Source of the DNA: Topomyia yanbarensis
Taxonomy: Eukaryota > Arthropoda > Insecta > Diptera > Culicidae
DNA length: 64,000 nt
Reading direction: 5' to 3'
NCBI RefSeq assembly: GCF_030247195.1
Contig: NC_080672.1
Coordinates: 9,920,001-9,984,000 of the forward strand
The notes below the pieces were generated by a model. That model ran no database searches. It had not been told where the DNA came from and was given only the letters and a program-made list of their open reading frames with translations. Positions 44,598 through 56,491 of the stretch are shown here, in pieces. Numbering within the stretch: position 1 is the first letter of the stretch; every line of letters begins with the position of its first letter. Both the position numbers and the translations under genes were made by a program.

Positions 44598-45250
44598 TTA
44601 AACGCGCCCTGTCGATGCTCTTGTTTGATGGCTAATGGAAGTGCATTCCAGCTTGATACCCCGTGCACTAGCACACTTTTGCCACTGGATGTCGTGTCCC
44701 AGGATGGAGTTCCTCACTAGAGCTGTTGTGTCTCGACGACGAAGGTTATGCACGAAACGAATGGCTGATTTAAAGCAGCGGTGTAACTGATTACGTAGAG
44801 TAGCTGACAGTCCGGGATAATACACAACGTCGCTATAGGCGAAAGATGGAACCACGACAGCTTGCACAAGCTTAAGACGTGTCGATAGTGATAGCACAGT
44901 TGCGAATCTTCTGAAAGTCCTGAGCGTGTTGTAGACCTTCATCACGATATCGTTCATTTGGTATGTCCAGGTTAGTTATCCATGTGTAGTCCGAGGTTTG
45001 TGACACGGTTGCCGAGAGGGATTGCTATACCACTGAACGTGATTTCTACTTCTGGTACGACTGAACCATTTTTGCTGAAAACTATCGCTTGCGTTTTCTT
45101 TGGGTTCGGGAAAAGGCGATTTCGTTCGGCCCAGTCGACGATCGAAGCCAAATCCTCGTTAATGGCACGAACAAGTCGATCTACTTCATGCGCAGGTCCA
45201 GACAGGTAGATTTGAAGGTCGTCTGCGTTTATACGAATTTCGATATATAA
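44598..45250 (-). pseudogene. LINE reverse transcriptase fragment
   Basis: Reading the minus strand from 45240 gives INADDLQIYLSGPAHEVD, with the catalytic A-D-D, then AERNRLFPNPKKTQAIVFS and GIAIPLGNRVTNLGLHMDN. A single-base shift near 44980 leads into the next frame (MNDIVMKVYNTLRTFRRF, LKLVQAVVVPSFAYSDVVYY). This is the palm-thumb order of a Jockey/L2-like LINE RT. The 5' part and ORF1 are missing. Confidence 0.82.
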
Positions 45251-45830
45251 CCAGATCTTTTTAGTGTGGGTTTTCCAAGTGTTGCCTTTTTGTCGATTCT
45301 CAACGTTATGCGGTACGCATCCCCCGCAAAAAAAACTTCAGTAGGGGACCCGGGACTATCAAGGCCGTAGGGGTAATTCAAACGCCCTCAATATTTCTCA
45401 GAAAATCGTAAGACTTTCTGTCTGTCGTACATACTCGGGGAAGCGCCACTCTGAAACATTAATTTAGAAAGGAGATACAACGTGTTTGAGTTTCTCGCCA
45501 TCCTCAAAACAAAAATCATTTTAATGGTAAAACCGTGATTAAAGTAACAAATAAGTGAAAAAGATGGGTGGGTAATGTCAGAGACATAACCGGAGTGAAG
45601 TAGAATACACTTTAGACCGGTAAATTCTGCTCTGGAATAAGCAATTTCTATGCGACTTTGTCGACTTTAGCACATTCATAGTTTATTTGGAGTATTTTTG
45701 GAATTATCAAGTTGACAATTTGCAACATTCTTTGAAAATATTGTTGAACTTTTATGAATGAAGGCACGCAAACGAACGTTTGACCGTCGTCCTACTACCA
45801 GCATCAGAGAAGTAGCAGATCAGCATTTTT
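45250..45830. other. gene-free stretch before the H3 relic
   Basis: No gene or repeat was recognised between the LINE fragment and the H3 start codon. The last 60 bases, just before the ATG at 45837, would correspond to the H3 leader. Confidence 0.4.
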
Positions 45831-45836
45831 CGCTAC

Positions 45837-46745
45837 ATGGCCTGTACCAAACAAACCGCTCGTAAGTCCGCCGGAGGAAAGGCTCCCCGCAAGCAGTTGG
45901 CAACAGCCCCCTGGCAACCCTATACCATCATATGGAGTTTGACAGCGACCGACATATATGGGGCGTTATTAGAGTTCCTATATATAGAGTTAGGCGGACA
46001 TAAAAGTCGGAAAACTGGCAGCTCTTATTCCAGGAAGAAAACACTGGCAACCCATGCCAATGTTCAAGCTCTAGCTTAATGATTTCATTGTCGTCGTGAG
46101 TTAGAACTTCACATGTACGAATGGAATACCAATTCGAAGATCTGATGATATGATTTCATACTTGTGCGAATATCTCTTTGTGTTACAAAAAAAATCTTGT
46201 TCTTTTCGTTTCTCTACACTCGATAACACAAGAAAAGAGTAAAATAATTATGACCATAATCACAATACCTTTTCCATATACATCCAAAAAGAACATGTTA
46301 TGTGACGTAATGCTCGATTGGCTCCACCATTTGACATGTTCAATTGGCTCCGCTCAGTGTCTCCGCCTAACTATGAATATAGTAACTATAGGCGTTATAG
46401 CTATAAAGCCCCAAACAAAGAATTATGTTCGGCACTATGCTCGATATTCAAGCATTCCACACGACGTTTTGCATCTTGTGGGATGATTTAATAATTTAAT
46501 TTAATTGACATTTTGTAACTAAATACAGCTTCTAATCATTCGGTTCAAAATCAATGTTTTGCCTTTCATGGCAGTGATGCTGGCTGTACAGAGACGTCGT
46601 CCTTGACAGGGGGCTGGTTGGCAACGAAGGCCGTGTAAAAGTGCCCCAGTCACGGTTGGCGTTAACAAGCCTCATCGCTACCGAACAGGAACAGTCGCCC
46701 TGCGAAAAATTCACAGCTATCAGAAATCGAGCGGGCCTAAATTGT
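45837..46745 (+). pseudogene. histone H3 pseudogene split by a hAT-like insertion
   Basis: The first part (45837-45903) reads MACTKQTARKSAGGKAPRKQ, the H3 tail with a Cys for Arg2 and an Ala for Thr11. The frame is then broken by the 713-bp element at 45904-46616. H3 resumes at 46617 with LATKA, followed by a small deletion and frameshift in the next residues. Recognisable KPHRYR, GTVAL and HSYQK pieces then run to about 46745. The core fold beyond this is missing. The frameshift is shared with the H3 relic at 48083, so it predates the duplication. Confidence 0.85.
45904..46616. mobile_element. hAT-like non-autonomous transposon, 713 bp
   Basis: It starts CAGCCCCCTGGCAA and ends with the complement of CAGCCCCCTGTCAA. 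GTTGGCAA flanks it on both sides (45896-45903 and 46617-46624) as an 8-bp target duplication. CAG termini and 8-bp duplications are typical of hAT elements. No transposase was recognised inside. Confidence 0.85.
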
Positions 46746-47463
46746 GACCCAAAATAAACCACAAACCAACAAGTTCTTTTCAGGACCAGCCAATTATAAA
46801 GTATTATTATTATAAATGAAATTTTCCATTGCCTTACAACCTCCCTCCCCCTTTCCACCCGGCTTGAATAACTATCAATCTTGATGATGCTGTGCGGCGG
46901 GGGCACTAGTTTTTATTATAGTGGAAAATTTAGGTTTGCGCGTTTTTCCCAAAAGTTTTTTAGCTGTGCTGTTTTCAAGGAAGTTGTAGTTGAATTCAAA
47001 ATAAAATAGTTTATTTCTATTGTCAGAGATGGACCTTCCAACGAAAACTAGTCTGGCTCGCTTGAAATCGAATTGTATGGACCAACCATTGCTTTCACAA
47101 AATCTGTTATTTTCAGTAATTGAACATTCTACACAACTAGTCAACTATTTCCAATAAGCGCAAAAATCGAAGATTTTCATTCAGTACAATAGCAGATTTT
47201 CACTTTTAGAAAAACAGGCAACATTCTGGCCGAAACGGAGCACCTATATCGAAACGTTAGAAAACGTTCGATTTTTGTAAATTGAATCATTACACTAACC
47301 TGTCTACAAATCACACAAATAACTTTTTTATTTTGTGCCATTCTACTTGAAAGCGACGGTATTGTTCACAAGTGGCTCACTTACCATCCAACGCCCTTGG
47401 CAAGCCACTTTCTGATGCTTGTAATAACAAAATTTCAATTTCATTCTTTGTCGATAAATTGAT

Positions 47464-47479
47464 GGCCCTGAAAAGGGCC
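47464..47479 (-). terminator. histone mRNA 3' stem-loop
   Basis: On the minus strand this is GGCCCTTTTCAGGGCC, the six-base stem and four-base loop of replication-dependent histone mRNAs. It is intact behind the H2B relic. Confidence 0.88.
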
Positions 47480-47503
47480 TTTTGTTTGGGCAGTGTTCGG
47501 AAT

Positions 47504-47615
47504 TTACTTGGAGCTGGTGTATATGGTAATAGTTTTGGTGCCATCGAAGACGGCGTGATTGGCCAACTCTTCTAGCAGCAGCAAACGGACGACGGTTTGA
47601 ATTTTGCGGGAGATG
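47504..47615 (-). pseudogene. histone H2B C-terminal relic
   Basis: Reading from 47615 gives [20 protein letters not shown], then a tail ending YTSSK and a stop at 47506-47504. This matches the last 35 or so residues of H2B with several substitutions. The N-terminal two thirds are gone. The histone 3' stem-loop lies 25 bases downstream. Confidence 0.85.
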
Positions 47616-48082
47616 CTGCAAACGAACTGCTGCATGCTGATGCTGCAAACGAACTGATCGTGAACAACAGCATGCTGAGTTTTTATACCTGACTACAGCA
47701 CAATGTAAGCTCGTCCTTTTTTGTGTTGTCCTCAATATGTGTTTTTCGTAGCTCCACCCCTTCGTTGGTCGACCACATATTTTTGATAAAGAACAAAATT
47801 GAAATTGTGTTTTCAATACGGAGGTTATCGAACACTCAGGGTAAAGAGAGTAATGTAATACGGCACCTTGGTAAAATGTTTGAGAATTGAAACCTTTTTT
47901 GAATGCGCCTAGTAAACACGAAACTGTAAACAAACAAACAAATGATAACTTTTTCTTTTGTGTCATTCTACGTAAAATCGACGATATAGTTCACAAGTAG
48001 CTCACTTGTCATCGAACGCTCTTGGCAAGCTACTTTCGGATGCTTGTAATAACAAAACTTCAATTCGATTCTTTGTTGACAA

Positions 48083-48262
48083 ATGGCCCGTACCAAACAT
48101 ACCGCTCGTAAGTCCACCAGAGGAAAGCCTCCCCGCAAGCAGTAAGCAACGAAGGTCGTGTAAAAGTACCCCAGTCACGGTTGGCGTTAGGAAGCCTCAT
48201 CACTACTGAACAGAAACTGTCGCCCTGCGAGAAATTCACAGCTATCAGCAATCGAGCAGGCC
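48083..48262 (+). pseudogene. second histone H3 pseudogene fragment
   Basis: It begins MARTKHTARKSTRGKPPRKQ and meets a stop at once, then continues out of frame with the same deletion as the 46617 piece (ACGAAGGTCGTGTAAAAG). H3-like phrases can be followed to about 48262. The bases just before its ATG match the 3' flank of the H2B relics, so a recombination fused an H2B 3' end to an H3 start at a shared GATGGCCC-like sequence. Confidence 0.82.
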
Positions 48263-48973
48263 TAAATTGTGACCCAAAATAAACAACAAACCAACAAGTT
48301 ATTTTCAGGACCAGCCAATTATATTCCAGTAAGATATAAATGAAATTTTCGTTTTCCATTGCCTTACAACCTCTTTCCTCCCGGCTTGAATTACTATCAA
48401 TCTTGATGATGCTGTGCGGCGGGGCACAGGCAGTTTCCATTATGGTGGAAAATTTAGGTCTGCGCGTTTTTCCCAAAAGTTTTTTAGCTGTGCTGTTTTC
48501 AAGGAAGTTGTAGTTGAATTCAAAATAAAATAGTTTACTTCTATTGTCAGAGGTGGACCTTCCAACGAAAACTAGTCTGGCTCGCTTAGAATCGAATTGT
48601 ATGGACCAACCACTGCTTTCACAAAATCCGTTAATTTCAGTAATTGTACATTCTACAGAATTAGTCACTACTATTTCCAATCAGCGCAAAAATCGAAGGT
48701 TTTCATTCAATACAACAGCAGATTTTCACGTTTGAAAAAACAGGCAGCATTCTGGTCGAAAATTTTGAAACGGAGCACCTATATCGAAACGTTAGAAAAC
48801 GTTCGATTTGTGTAAATTGAATCATTACACTAAACTGTCTATAAATCACAAATAACTTTTGATTTTGTGTCATTCTCGTGAAAGCGATGGTATTGTTCAC
48901 AAGTGGCTCACTTACCATCCAACGCTCTTGACAAGCTGATGCTTGTAATTTCATTCTTTGTCGATAAATTGAT

Positions 48974-48989
48974 GGCCTTGAAAAGGGCC
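48974..48989 (-). terminator. histone 3' stem-loop with one broken pair
   Basis: The minus strand reads GGCCCTTTTCAAGGCC, one base off the perfect stem. It lies behind the second H2B relic. Confidence 0.75.
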
Positions 48990-49013
48990 TTTTGTTTGGG
49001 CAGTGTTCGAAAT

Positions 49014-49124
49014 TTACTTGGTGCTGGTGTATATGGTAACAGTTTTGGTTCCATTGAAGACGGCGTGCTTGGCCAACTCTTCTGACAGCAGCAAACGAAC
49101 GGCGGTTTGAATTTTGCGGGCGAT
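49014..49124 (-). pseudogene. second histone H2B C-terminal relic
   Basis: From 49124 it reads [20 protein letters not shown] and ends YTSTK with a stop at 49016-49014. It keeps more of the H2B sequence (TAVRLL, ELAKHAV) than the first copy. Otherwise it has the same truncation. Confidence 0.85.
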
Positions 49125-49580
49125 GCTACAAACGAACTGCTGTATGCTGATGCTGGAAACGAACTGAGCGTGAGCAACCGCATGCTGAGTTTTTATACCT
49201 GACTACAGCACAATGTAAGCTCGTCCTTTTTTGTGTTGTCCTCAATATGTGTTCTTCGTAGCTCCACACCTTTGTTGGTCGACCACATATTTTTGATAAA
49301 GAACAAAATTGAAATTGTGTTTCCACTACGGAGATTATCGAACACTCAGGGTAAAGAGAGTAATGTAATACGGCACCTTGGTAAAATGTTTGAGAATTGA
49401 AACCTTTTTTGAATGCGCCTAGTAAAAATGTTTTCCACTTCACTCCAGTTTGTTTCTGACCATATTTGCAATTTGCGTACTGAAATAAATCATAATTTAG
49501 GGTTTAATATAAATTGCTCTCCAGGGGGAAACAGTCCATGAAACAGAAAATGCAAACTTATTCTTTGAAATGATTTTGGT

Positions 49581-49596
49581 GGCCCTGAAAAGGGCC
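49581..49596 (-). terminator. histone 3' stem-loop behind the H4 relic
   Basis: The minus strand reads GGCCCTTTTCAGGGCC followed by ACCAAAATCATTTCAAAGAA, including a CAAAGAA that resembles the histone downstream element. It lies 34 bases after the H4 stop. Confidence 0.88.
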
Positions 49597-49629
49597 TTTT
49601 TTATAATGATACAAGTGAGTTCTACCTTT

Positions 49630-49885
49630 TCAACTTCCAAATCCATACAAAGTGCGTCCCTGCCGCTTCAGAGTATAGACGACATTCATTGCCGTTTTGC
49701 GCTTGGCGTGTTCAGTGTAGGTCACGGCATCTCGGATGACATTTTCTTGCACACCATCATCATTCGTAGATTAAATCGAAGATGCATTTTACACCACCAC
49801 GACGAGCCAGACGCCGAATGGCAGATTTGGTGATTCCCTGCATTTTATCACGAAGAACCTTGCGAAGACGCTTGGTACGGGAACG
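49630..49885 (-). pseudogene. histone H4 pseudogene
   Basis: The minus strand reads [20 protein letters not shown] then RLARRGGVK, a damaged DLIYE, and a gap of about 20 bases with a frame change. It picks up again at [18 protein letters not shown] and runs to [12 protein letters not shown] with a stop at 49632-49630. The start of H4 is not preserved. The stop plus stem-loop arrangement is that of a real histone gene. Confidence 0.88.
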
Positions 49886-50667
49886 CAAACATGATACCGC
49901 TCATTGTACCGTCCGGACGAGCATGTTGCTCGTGTGGTAAGCGAGCACCCACTGATACAAAACAAGCTCGCGTGACCTGTATATATAACATTCCCGTATG
50001 TAATGAAACGCTTACATGCTCCTTTTTGACGGCTCTGCGTGGGATATGCTGGCAATTTGCGCATTTTCCTCGCTGTTTTCTGAAAATCCTTGTTTTGGTT
50101 TATTTATAGTAGTCGCAGTAATTCCGAAATTTAATACGAAATACGTGCACAAATTTCCGATCAGATAGTGCAAAAATATTGCGATTTCGTCCAGTAGAAC
50201 GGAAGATATTCGCATTTCAAATCTGGGAAAAATTCTCAACTGAAATTTTTGAAACGGGACCCCATATTGAAACGTTAGAAGTATTCTACTTCAAAAATAA
50301 CAGGTAAGTGTTTTGGAAAGCTGGAGGGTCCTATTTTATGGAATGGTTTTTGTGTTAGGTTTAAAACACGCATATTTTCAAGACGCTTACCACTTTTGTA
50401 CGGAACGAGCGTACGGGGCTATTCGGACCCCCTATTCCATCAACCATCGTTCAGTGGCTTGCGGCTGCGCACACGATTGCACACAGCACAGCAAAGAAAA
50501 TACACGATGCGCCAAGCTGTGACAGATTAATTTTTTTAACGCAGCTTATTTTTTTGCTTATTAAGGAGTTTCTTCAATAAATATTTCATATTCACACATT
50601 CAAGATAAGACACATTCAAGATAAAATTGATTCGTCCGTTAGAGACCAGCGATATAATTCGTATTCT

Positions 50668-50810
50668 CCCTTATTCTTGTTTACGACGAATGCGAGATTC
50701 GTTCGAAAGAAGTTTGTATTCCCGTTTACGACAGCAAAATCAAATGGGCATACTATTCGTTCGAATCGCCTTCGAACGAATCTCGTATTCGTCGTAAACA
50801 AGAATAGGGG
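50668..50810. mobile_element. palindromic MITE, about 40-bp arms
   Basis: The arms ATTCTTGTTTACGACGAAT and complement at the two ends match over about 40 bases with two mismatches. The middle is about 60 bases. No coding content. Confidence 0.82.
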
Positions 50811-50929
50811 TGATTGATTTCAAGTTGTATTATACAGCTTTAAACGCGTATGTAAATGATAAGACGTAGAGTAAAATAGGGCAAAAGTGCGCATTGCACT
50901 TTTAGAAGCATACAAGCATTAGGACACGG

Positions 50930-53900
50930 CAGAACTGGTCCACAGGATATTTAATGTGCGTGTTCCATATACTCAGTCGAACATATATACAGATAGTACA
51001 ACTAGTCATTAACAATCATATACTACAAAACTACAAATATTACAACACTAACACTAATAGGCATCTACTTTAAAATTTCTAAAATGGTCGATCGTTAGTT
51101 TGCGCTGGTATAAAATATGAAAAAACATAAAAATGGCCCATAAGCCCGCTCGGTCTCCTCGATGCACCACTATCGAGGTGGAAAGCAATAATCATCTTTA
51201 CGACTTTTAACTTTTAAACGAAATATGCTTGATGATGTTTGCAACCGTCAAACCCATCAACCTACGCTCAAAAAAATGTAACCGTTATGCCTATTGATTT
51301 TTTTTTCGAGAGTTGTCCTACTAGAGCTGTAGAGCTAGGTTCTCGGAAGGGCTCTCCGTCAGAATCACATACTACAATTTGCAGACGAGACAGGCAATGT
51401 CGCCCACTAAAACACTGCATTAGGCCAATTGTAGCGGGCCGTGATTCTGAATGTGATATTCATTGTACGGTTCAGGTATGTGCGGGCGTAGGGACTCGCG
51501 ATCGCGTGTATCATCGCGAACGGCTCGAACATTTGTACGTTAACGTGCTCGATCGCGTGTGCGTTTGTATGTCGCGTGTGCTAACGTATATGAACTTCGC
51601 GTGTATAAATTCTATTTCATAACCGTGTGCCTTTCGCATATTCGCGTGTGTTCTAGTATGATCGCGCGCGGACCGTGAATCTAATACTTAATTTTTTGTG
51701 TACGGTTCAGATTCCAGAAGAAAGTGGGTTCTTACATATCATTAGAATTCCCATTCATGTCGCCGTAGAACGCGTGGTCTAGTGGATATGAGCTTCATTT
51801 TTTTTTTTTATTGGTCCAACTGAATGTATGGACCTAAATTGCTAGAATGAAGGCTAAAGATTTCCGGACGTGACCGATTCATGATCGCGCGCGTTTGCGG
51901 GTTCGCGTTTGAGACCGCGTTTGTAACTTCGTAAGTACTAAAACGTTCACACAATTGCCGGAGTGTTATCAAGTTTATGCGATCGCGGGCATAGGTGTGC
52001 GTAGATGATCGCGAAGGGCTTAAGCGTTCGTATGTTGACGTGTTTGTCGCGTGTGCTCGCGTGTATGTGACTTCGCGTGTATAAATTCGATTTTGAAACC
52101 CTGCGGCCATTCATATATTCGCGGACCATCATTCTGATCTTTAGCTTTCGGTGTACGGATCACATTCTGACAGGGAGAGAGTTACCCCATATCACTAGAG
52201 TTTCCGGTCATGTCGGCATAGAACGTTTTGTCTAGTGGATATGGGAGTTATTTTTCAATTTTATTATTTTTTTTATTGATTAACAAGGACCTAGATTGTT
52301 GGTACCGAGGATAGAGACTTCCGGACGATCCCGATTCATGATAGCGCGAGCGCGGGAGTTTGTAGGTTGACGCTTGCGATCGTGTTGCTAAGTTTATGAG
52401 TGCTGAGATTTTCACCTTATCACCGGGGTCTAATCATGTTTGCGAGTTCGTGGGCGTAGGTTGCTTGGAAAATCGCGAGGGGCTCTAACGTTTGTACGCT
52501 GACGTGATTTTGTAACGTGTGTTCTTGAATGGTCGCGCGAACCGTGAGTCTGATATTAAATTTTCGGTGCGCGGTTAGAATTCTGGCAGAGAGTGGGATC
52601 GTTTATATCGATAGGGTTCCCGGTCATGTCGCCATGTTGTCTAATATGTATGGGCGTATTTTCTTAATTGGTCCAGCTGAAGGCACGGACCTAGGCTTCT
52701 AGGATCAAGAATAGACTTCCGGACGTGATCGATTCGCAATCGCGTGCGCAAGGGCATTTTTGTAGGTTCCCGCTTGAGACCGCGTTTGAGAATGTGTGAG
52801 TGTTAAGACGTTCACTATCACCATCTTTGCTGACCCAGCTGAAGGCGGGTGTAGAATTACAGTATAGGACTCGAAAAGAAGAAATAAAGGACAATATATG
52901 AGAGACGTAATAAATTAGATAGGTACAAGATACAGCTGAATTTATGATCATCGCATGAAAGACATACTTTAGTACTTCAAACTCTACCAATACTTGAATA
53001 GCCAACCACCACACATAGCACACCCTTTCTTTTTTTTATGTCGCTAGCCGTGCATTGAAGAATGCCTAAAACTCTGAACTAGGCCCCGTCGAGTCCAGTC
53101 CGTCATCTGTCCGTCTCGTCCTGTCGTGTCTGGGGCCTCCAGGCATCATGCACCCACCAGACGAGACCAGCTTATGTCAGCCTAACCGTGCACTGGCTTC
53201 GCAGAATCGAGGCGATCATCGAAATGATAGATCCTACGAGTGAATGCACTTGGCCCAGTCACCTGTCGAGCATTTGTATATTTGCGAGTTTGAATGTTTA
53301 CGTGTGTATGGGAAGTGTTGTGTGTTGAGATATGTGTGTTACCTGTAAATAATAAGTTAATACAAATAATATTTAATGTGTTAAAATAAGACATGTGTAA
53401 TATGCTACTTGCAGTTTTTGGTCGTTCCTACTTATCTGATTCAATTGAGTATGAGAGTACATCTCAATACTTCTAAAACCTGGCCACGTCTGATGGTAGC
53501 GAATAGTCATTGTTGGCAGCAATGTTACCCTTTTTTGATGAATGAACTCGGAGAGGTCATCATAGGAATGTGACGCATGAGACCGAAAATAAATAATAAA
53601 TGAAATAAAGAGAAGAGTTAGTATTATTATTGAGTATTATTTGAACAATACACATGTAACATGCAATAAAACTACTTGGAATCGTCTAAATGCCAGAAAA
53701 TTATATATATTTACTATTAACGACTATTGCATTCCGTTGAAAGTTTCTCATGCTATGCTGACTGAGAATGGATGATTGATGTGCGTCGGTAAATTAATCG
53801 TACCTTCATTTATCCAATCCGAATGAGTCGAATCGAATGCACGAATTGAACACCAGTAAAAAGTGATCCAAAGAAGGATTACCCACTATTCTATCATATA

Positions 53901-54440
53901 AGTCAGTTCTGCATCCATTCCCTGACCCATATGTCACAAATACTCAGACGAACACATACACAGATAGACATACGACTAGCACATAACAATTTTATACTAG
54001 TACTAAAAACTACAATTATTACAACACAACACAACTAATAGGGTTCAACTGTTATTTTTTAATGCGCCTGTGCACGTTGACGAGGTCGACCGATAAATCG
54101 ACACACAATGACTCCAACTGCGAGCCGTGCTCAAAAAGACAGCCGTTAAGCTGTTGAACAATGTCTGCAAACACAGCCCACAGAAAAAGTAAATGCACGG
54201 CGACCCGCCAATCGGCCACGCCAGTGTGCACAGGCTCTTAGCCGACTGTTAGTTTGGGCTGGTGCAGAGTATGAAATAACAAAAAACATAAAAAAAGGCC
54301 CATAAGCCGTCTCGGTCTCCTCGATGCACCACTATCGAGGTGTAATGCAATAACCATCTTAAAGCAGGTGTCTGCTCAAATATGGTTGAAGATGTTTGCA
54401 ATACCGTCAAACCCGTCAACCTAGGAGAGGGATTATGCCT
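50930..54440. repeat. left arm of a large inverted repeat, with about 430-bp CG-rich tandem units
   Basis: Three diverged units starting near 51690, 52140 and 52560 share a run from CGGTGTACGG through GGTCATGTCG and GGACCTA to CTTCCGGACGTGA. They are rich in CGCG, TCGCG and CGCGTG. A tail sequence occurs twice in direct orientation (50940-51290 and 53900-54440), both with CTCGATGCACCACTATCGAGG. Counterparts in inverted order and orientation are at 57060-61985. The short open frames are not convincing genes. Confidence 0.75.
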
Positions 54441-54737
54441 ATTGATTTTACACATAGGTTTTTGCAATTAGCGGAGGCAGATATGCACTATTTGCTGGCA
54501 CATAAATCTAATGTGTGTATTTACAAGAAATGTTAATCTTACATTCACATTTCATAACTATAAGGCACACAAAACCCGATTTTATAACAATACGCACATA
54601 TAACTAATGTGTGCGCATACATAGTTTATACAGTTGACACATAGAAGGTATGTTTGCGCATGATAACAATAGCATTTCTTCTTCAGATGAATTTTAAGTG
54701 GCTTGAAGAAAGTAGAATTAACGTTTGGTTTTTTTTT

Positions 54738-55020
54738 TTCAGTGTAGTCTCCTCCAAAAAAAACTCCAAGGGCGCGTTCGTCCTCCACGAGCATAGTCTA
54801 GGTCTCGTGGCCGTAGAGGACCACCGGTCTAATCAGCGTCTTGTAGATAATCAACTTCATGCGGCGGCGAATTTTGTTCGACCGGAGCGTCCTCCGATTT
54901 CTAGCCAAGATCCGTCTTTGAATTTCTCTGCTGGTATCATTGTCGGCGGTTACCAGTGAGCCAAAATACATGAATTCGTCGACCATCTCGATTTCGTCAC
55001 CGTCAATCCGAACTCGGGAA
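54738..55020 (-). pseudogene. LINE reverse transcriptase C-terminal fragment (RTE-like)
   Basis: Minus-strand reading gives RIDGDEIEMVDEFMYFGSLV, TADNDTSREIQRRILARNR and LIRPVVLYGHETW, then EEDERALGVF. This stretch is typical of the end of the RT domain in one widespread group of mosquito LINEs. It is truncated on both sides. Confidence 0.78.
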
Positions 55021-55063
55021 GGGATGGGAAAATGTTAGAACCGAAATCAAAAGTTATCAATCC

Positions 55064-55150
55064 TTTTTTTCTCTTAAATTGGTTTATTTAGGCCCAAATG
55101 CGGTAGCTTAACGAGGCCGATAATTCATTTTTTTTAAAGTACATGATCAA
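55064..55150 (-). repeat. 3' tail fragment of the I-like LINE
   Basis: It matches the 3' end of the LINE at 59504-61807 (TTTATTTAGGCCCAAATGC and TTAACGAGGCCGATAATTCA), bounded by T-rich runs. It is probably a severely 5'-truncated insertion. Confidence 0.75.
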
Positions 55151-55161
55151 TACTTCGACCC

Positions 55162-55901
55162 AGATCTTTCATTAGGGCCTAAGTCGCGATGTACTGAAAT
55201 GGAGAAAAATCAGTTTCAATATTCGACGATGCTTTTCTAAATGTAGTTTTTATTGTAGGTATAAATTACTCTATGACCATGTTTTTCCTGAAACATCTTT
55301 GGTTAAACCTTATGACAATATAACAAAGAATTTAATTCCTATGTGCTTTTAGTGAGTAGAAACTAAAAAATGCTTACGCCCAATTTGCATCCCAGTCGTG
55401 ATTTCGCCCTTCAGCAACCACCATTTGCGGAAGGGCTAAATTGTGTACATAATTTTCAGAAGGGCGCGGTAAATGGGCGCATAGAAACCCAATGTAAATG
55501 AAAGGGCGCATGCATCTTTTCTTCGAATTACATGAAAATATTGAAATATTCGAATGTTTATGTGCAACAACTATCGAGTAGGCATGATCATAGTAGATAT
55601 TGCTTATCATTTATATAATAGAACCGCCGTTGAAAGAATAATTTTGTGAATAATAACCGTACGCCCAGTTCTGTCAAAAAATGTAAGTTTAGCCTTTATA
55701 TTCTATATGAGAATAAGGGCCTAAGTCGAAATCTTGAAGAAAATGCATGTTTCGCCGTTTTGTTTTCTTTAATTATAAATCGAACTAAAAAACATTTTAA
55801 CTAATTTTCACCTCAATCTTGTAGTATTTTTGTCGCATAGTGTCATAATAGCGAAAACACAGTTTGTTTACATTTACGAGTTAAGCCCTAATGAAAGATC
55901 T
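55162..55901. mobile_element. TIR element of about 740 bp
   Basis: The ends are AGATCTTTCATTAGGGCCTA and the complement of TTAAGCCCTAATGAAAGATC, an inverted repeat of about 20 bases with few mismatches. The GGGCCTAAGTCG phrase recurs inside near 55720. No transposase was recognised. Confidence 0.72.
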
Positions 55902-55957
55902 ACGCTACGCTACGCTTGTTTCGAGACAATGCAATATTACTTTGGTATATCACGACC

Positions 55958-56439
55958 AATAGGGATTTTAATTGTGCCAGTTTTTCATATGTATTGATAG
56001 CGGTTGTCCTTACGAGTGCACTCATAGCATTCTTAAATCTTAATTATTCTTTTCTGATTTTTAAATTTAAAAAAACCAAATTAAATTCAACCAACAAATT
56101 GACAGTTGTCCCACTAAATGGCGTATCTGCAAATATCTCGTTCGCCTCATTGTTAACCGGGACAGCACCCCACGCAGCATGATCTGGTACTTTGTCAATC
56201 CGCTATCAGCCTGCCATCCCAAGTTTTATCTGCAAACTATGGTAGATCTGATAAGGCAACCTATAGAGTCATGCAAGTCGCATGGGTTTAGATTTGTTAT
56301 TGTCATAAAACGAAACAAACTAAAAAATGTTTTTAAATAGTTTCGGGCCTAAAAATTGAAAAAGAACTGAGATATTAACCCACGGTACTAATCTGCATCA
56401 GAATATGTCTTAACCCGCACACTCCTAAAAATCCCTATT
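55958..56439. mobile_element. MITE with AATAGGGAT ends, uninterrupted copy
   Basis: This is the opposite-orientation relative of 8092-8764. It lacks the nested 174-bp MITE and so shows the empty target site, with a single TATA in CTCTATAGG read on the minus strand. Confidence 0.85.
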
Positions 56440-56491
56440 CTTTTGTATTCTAGTAGTGTCCCTTTGGCGCAAAGCTTCGCGACATCAATTG

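Larger units (their letters stand above)
46600..49430. repeat. tandem duplication of about 1.5 kb (decayed histone block)
   Basis: The sequence 46617-47930 recurs at about 48130-49430 with an offset of roughly 1510-1520 bases and only scattered differences. Shared landmarks include the H3 fragment, the TTTTTAGCTGTGCTGTTTTC region, the H2B end and a GACTACAGCACAATGTAAGC stretch upstream of H2B. Just before the second unit lies a third, partial copy of the H2B 3' flank (47980-48080) joined to the H3 start. Confidence 0.85.

Noticed and set aside
46178..46486. 102-codon ORF inside the hAT-like insertion as a transposase remnant
   Set aside because: It shows none of the hAT dimerisation or catalytic motifs and its frame lacks coding character.
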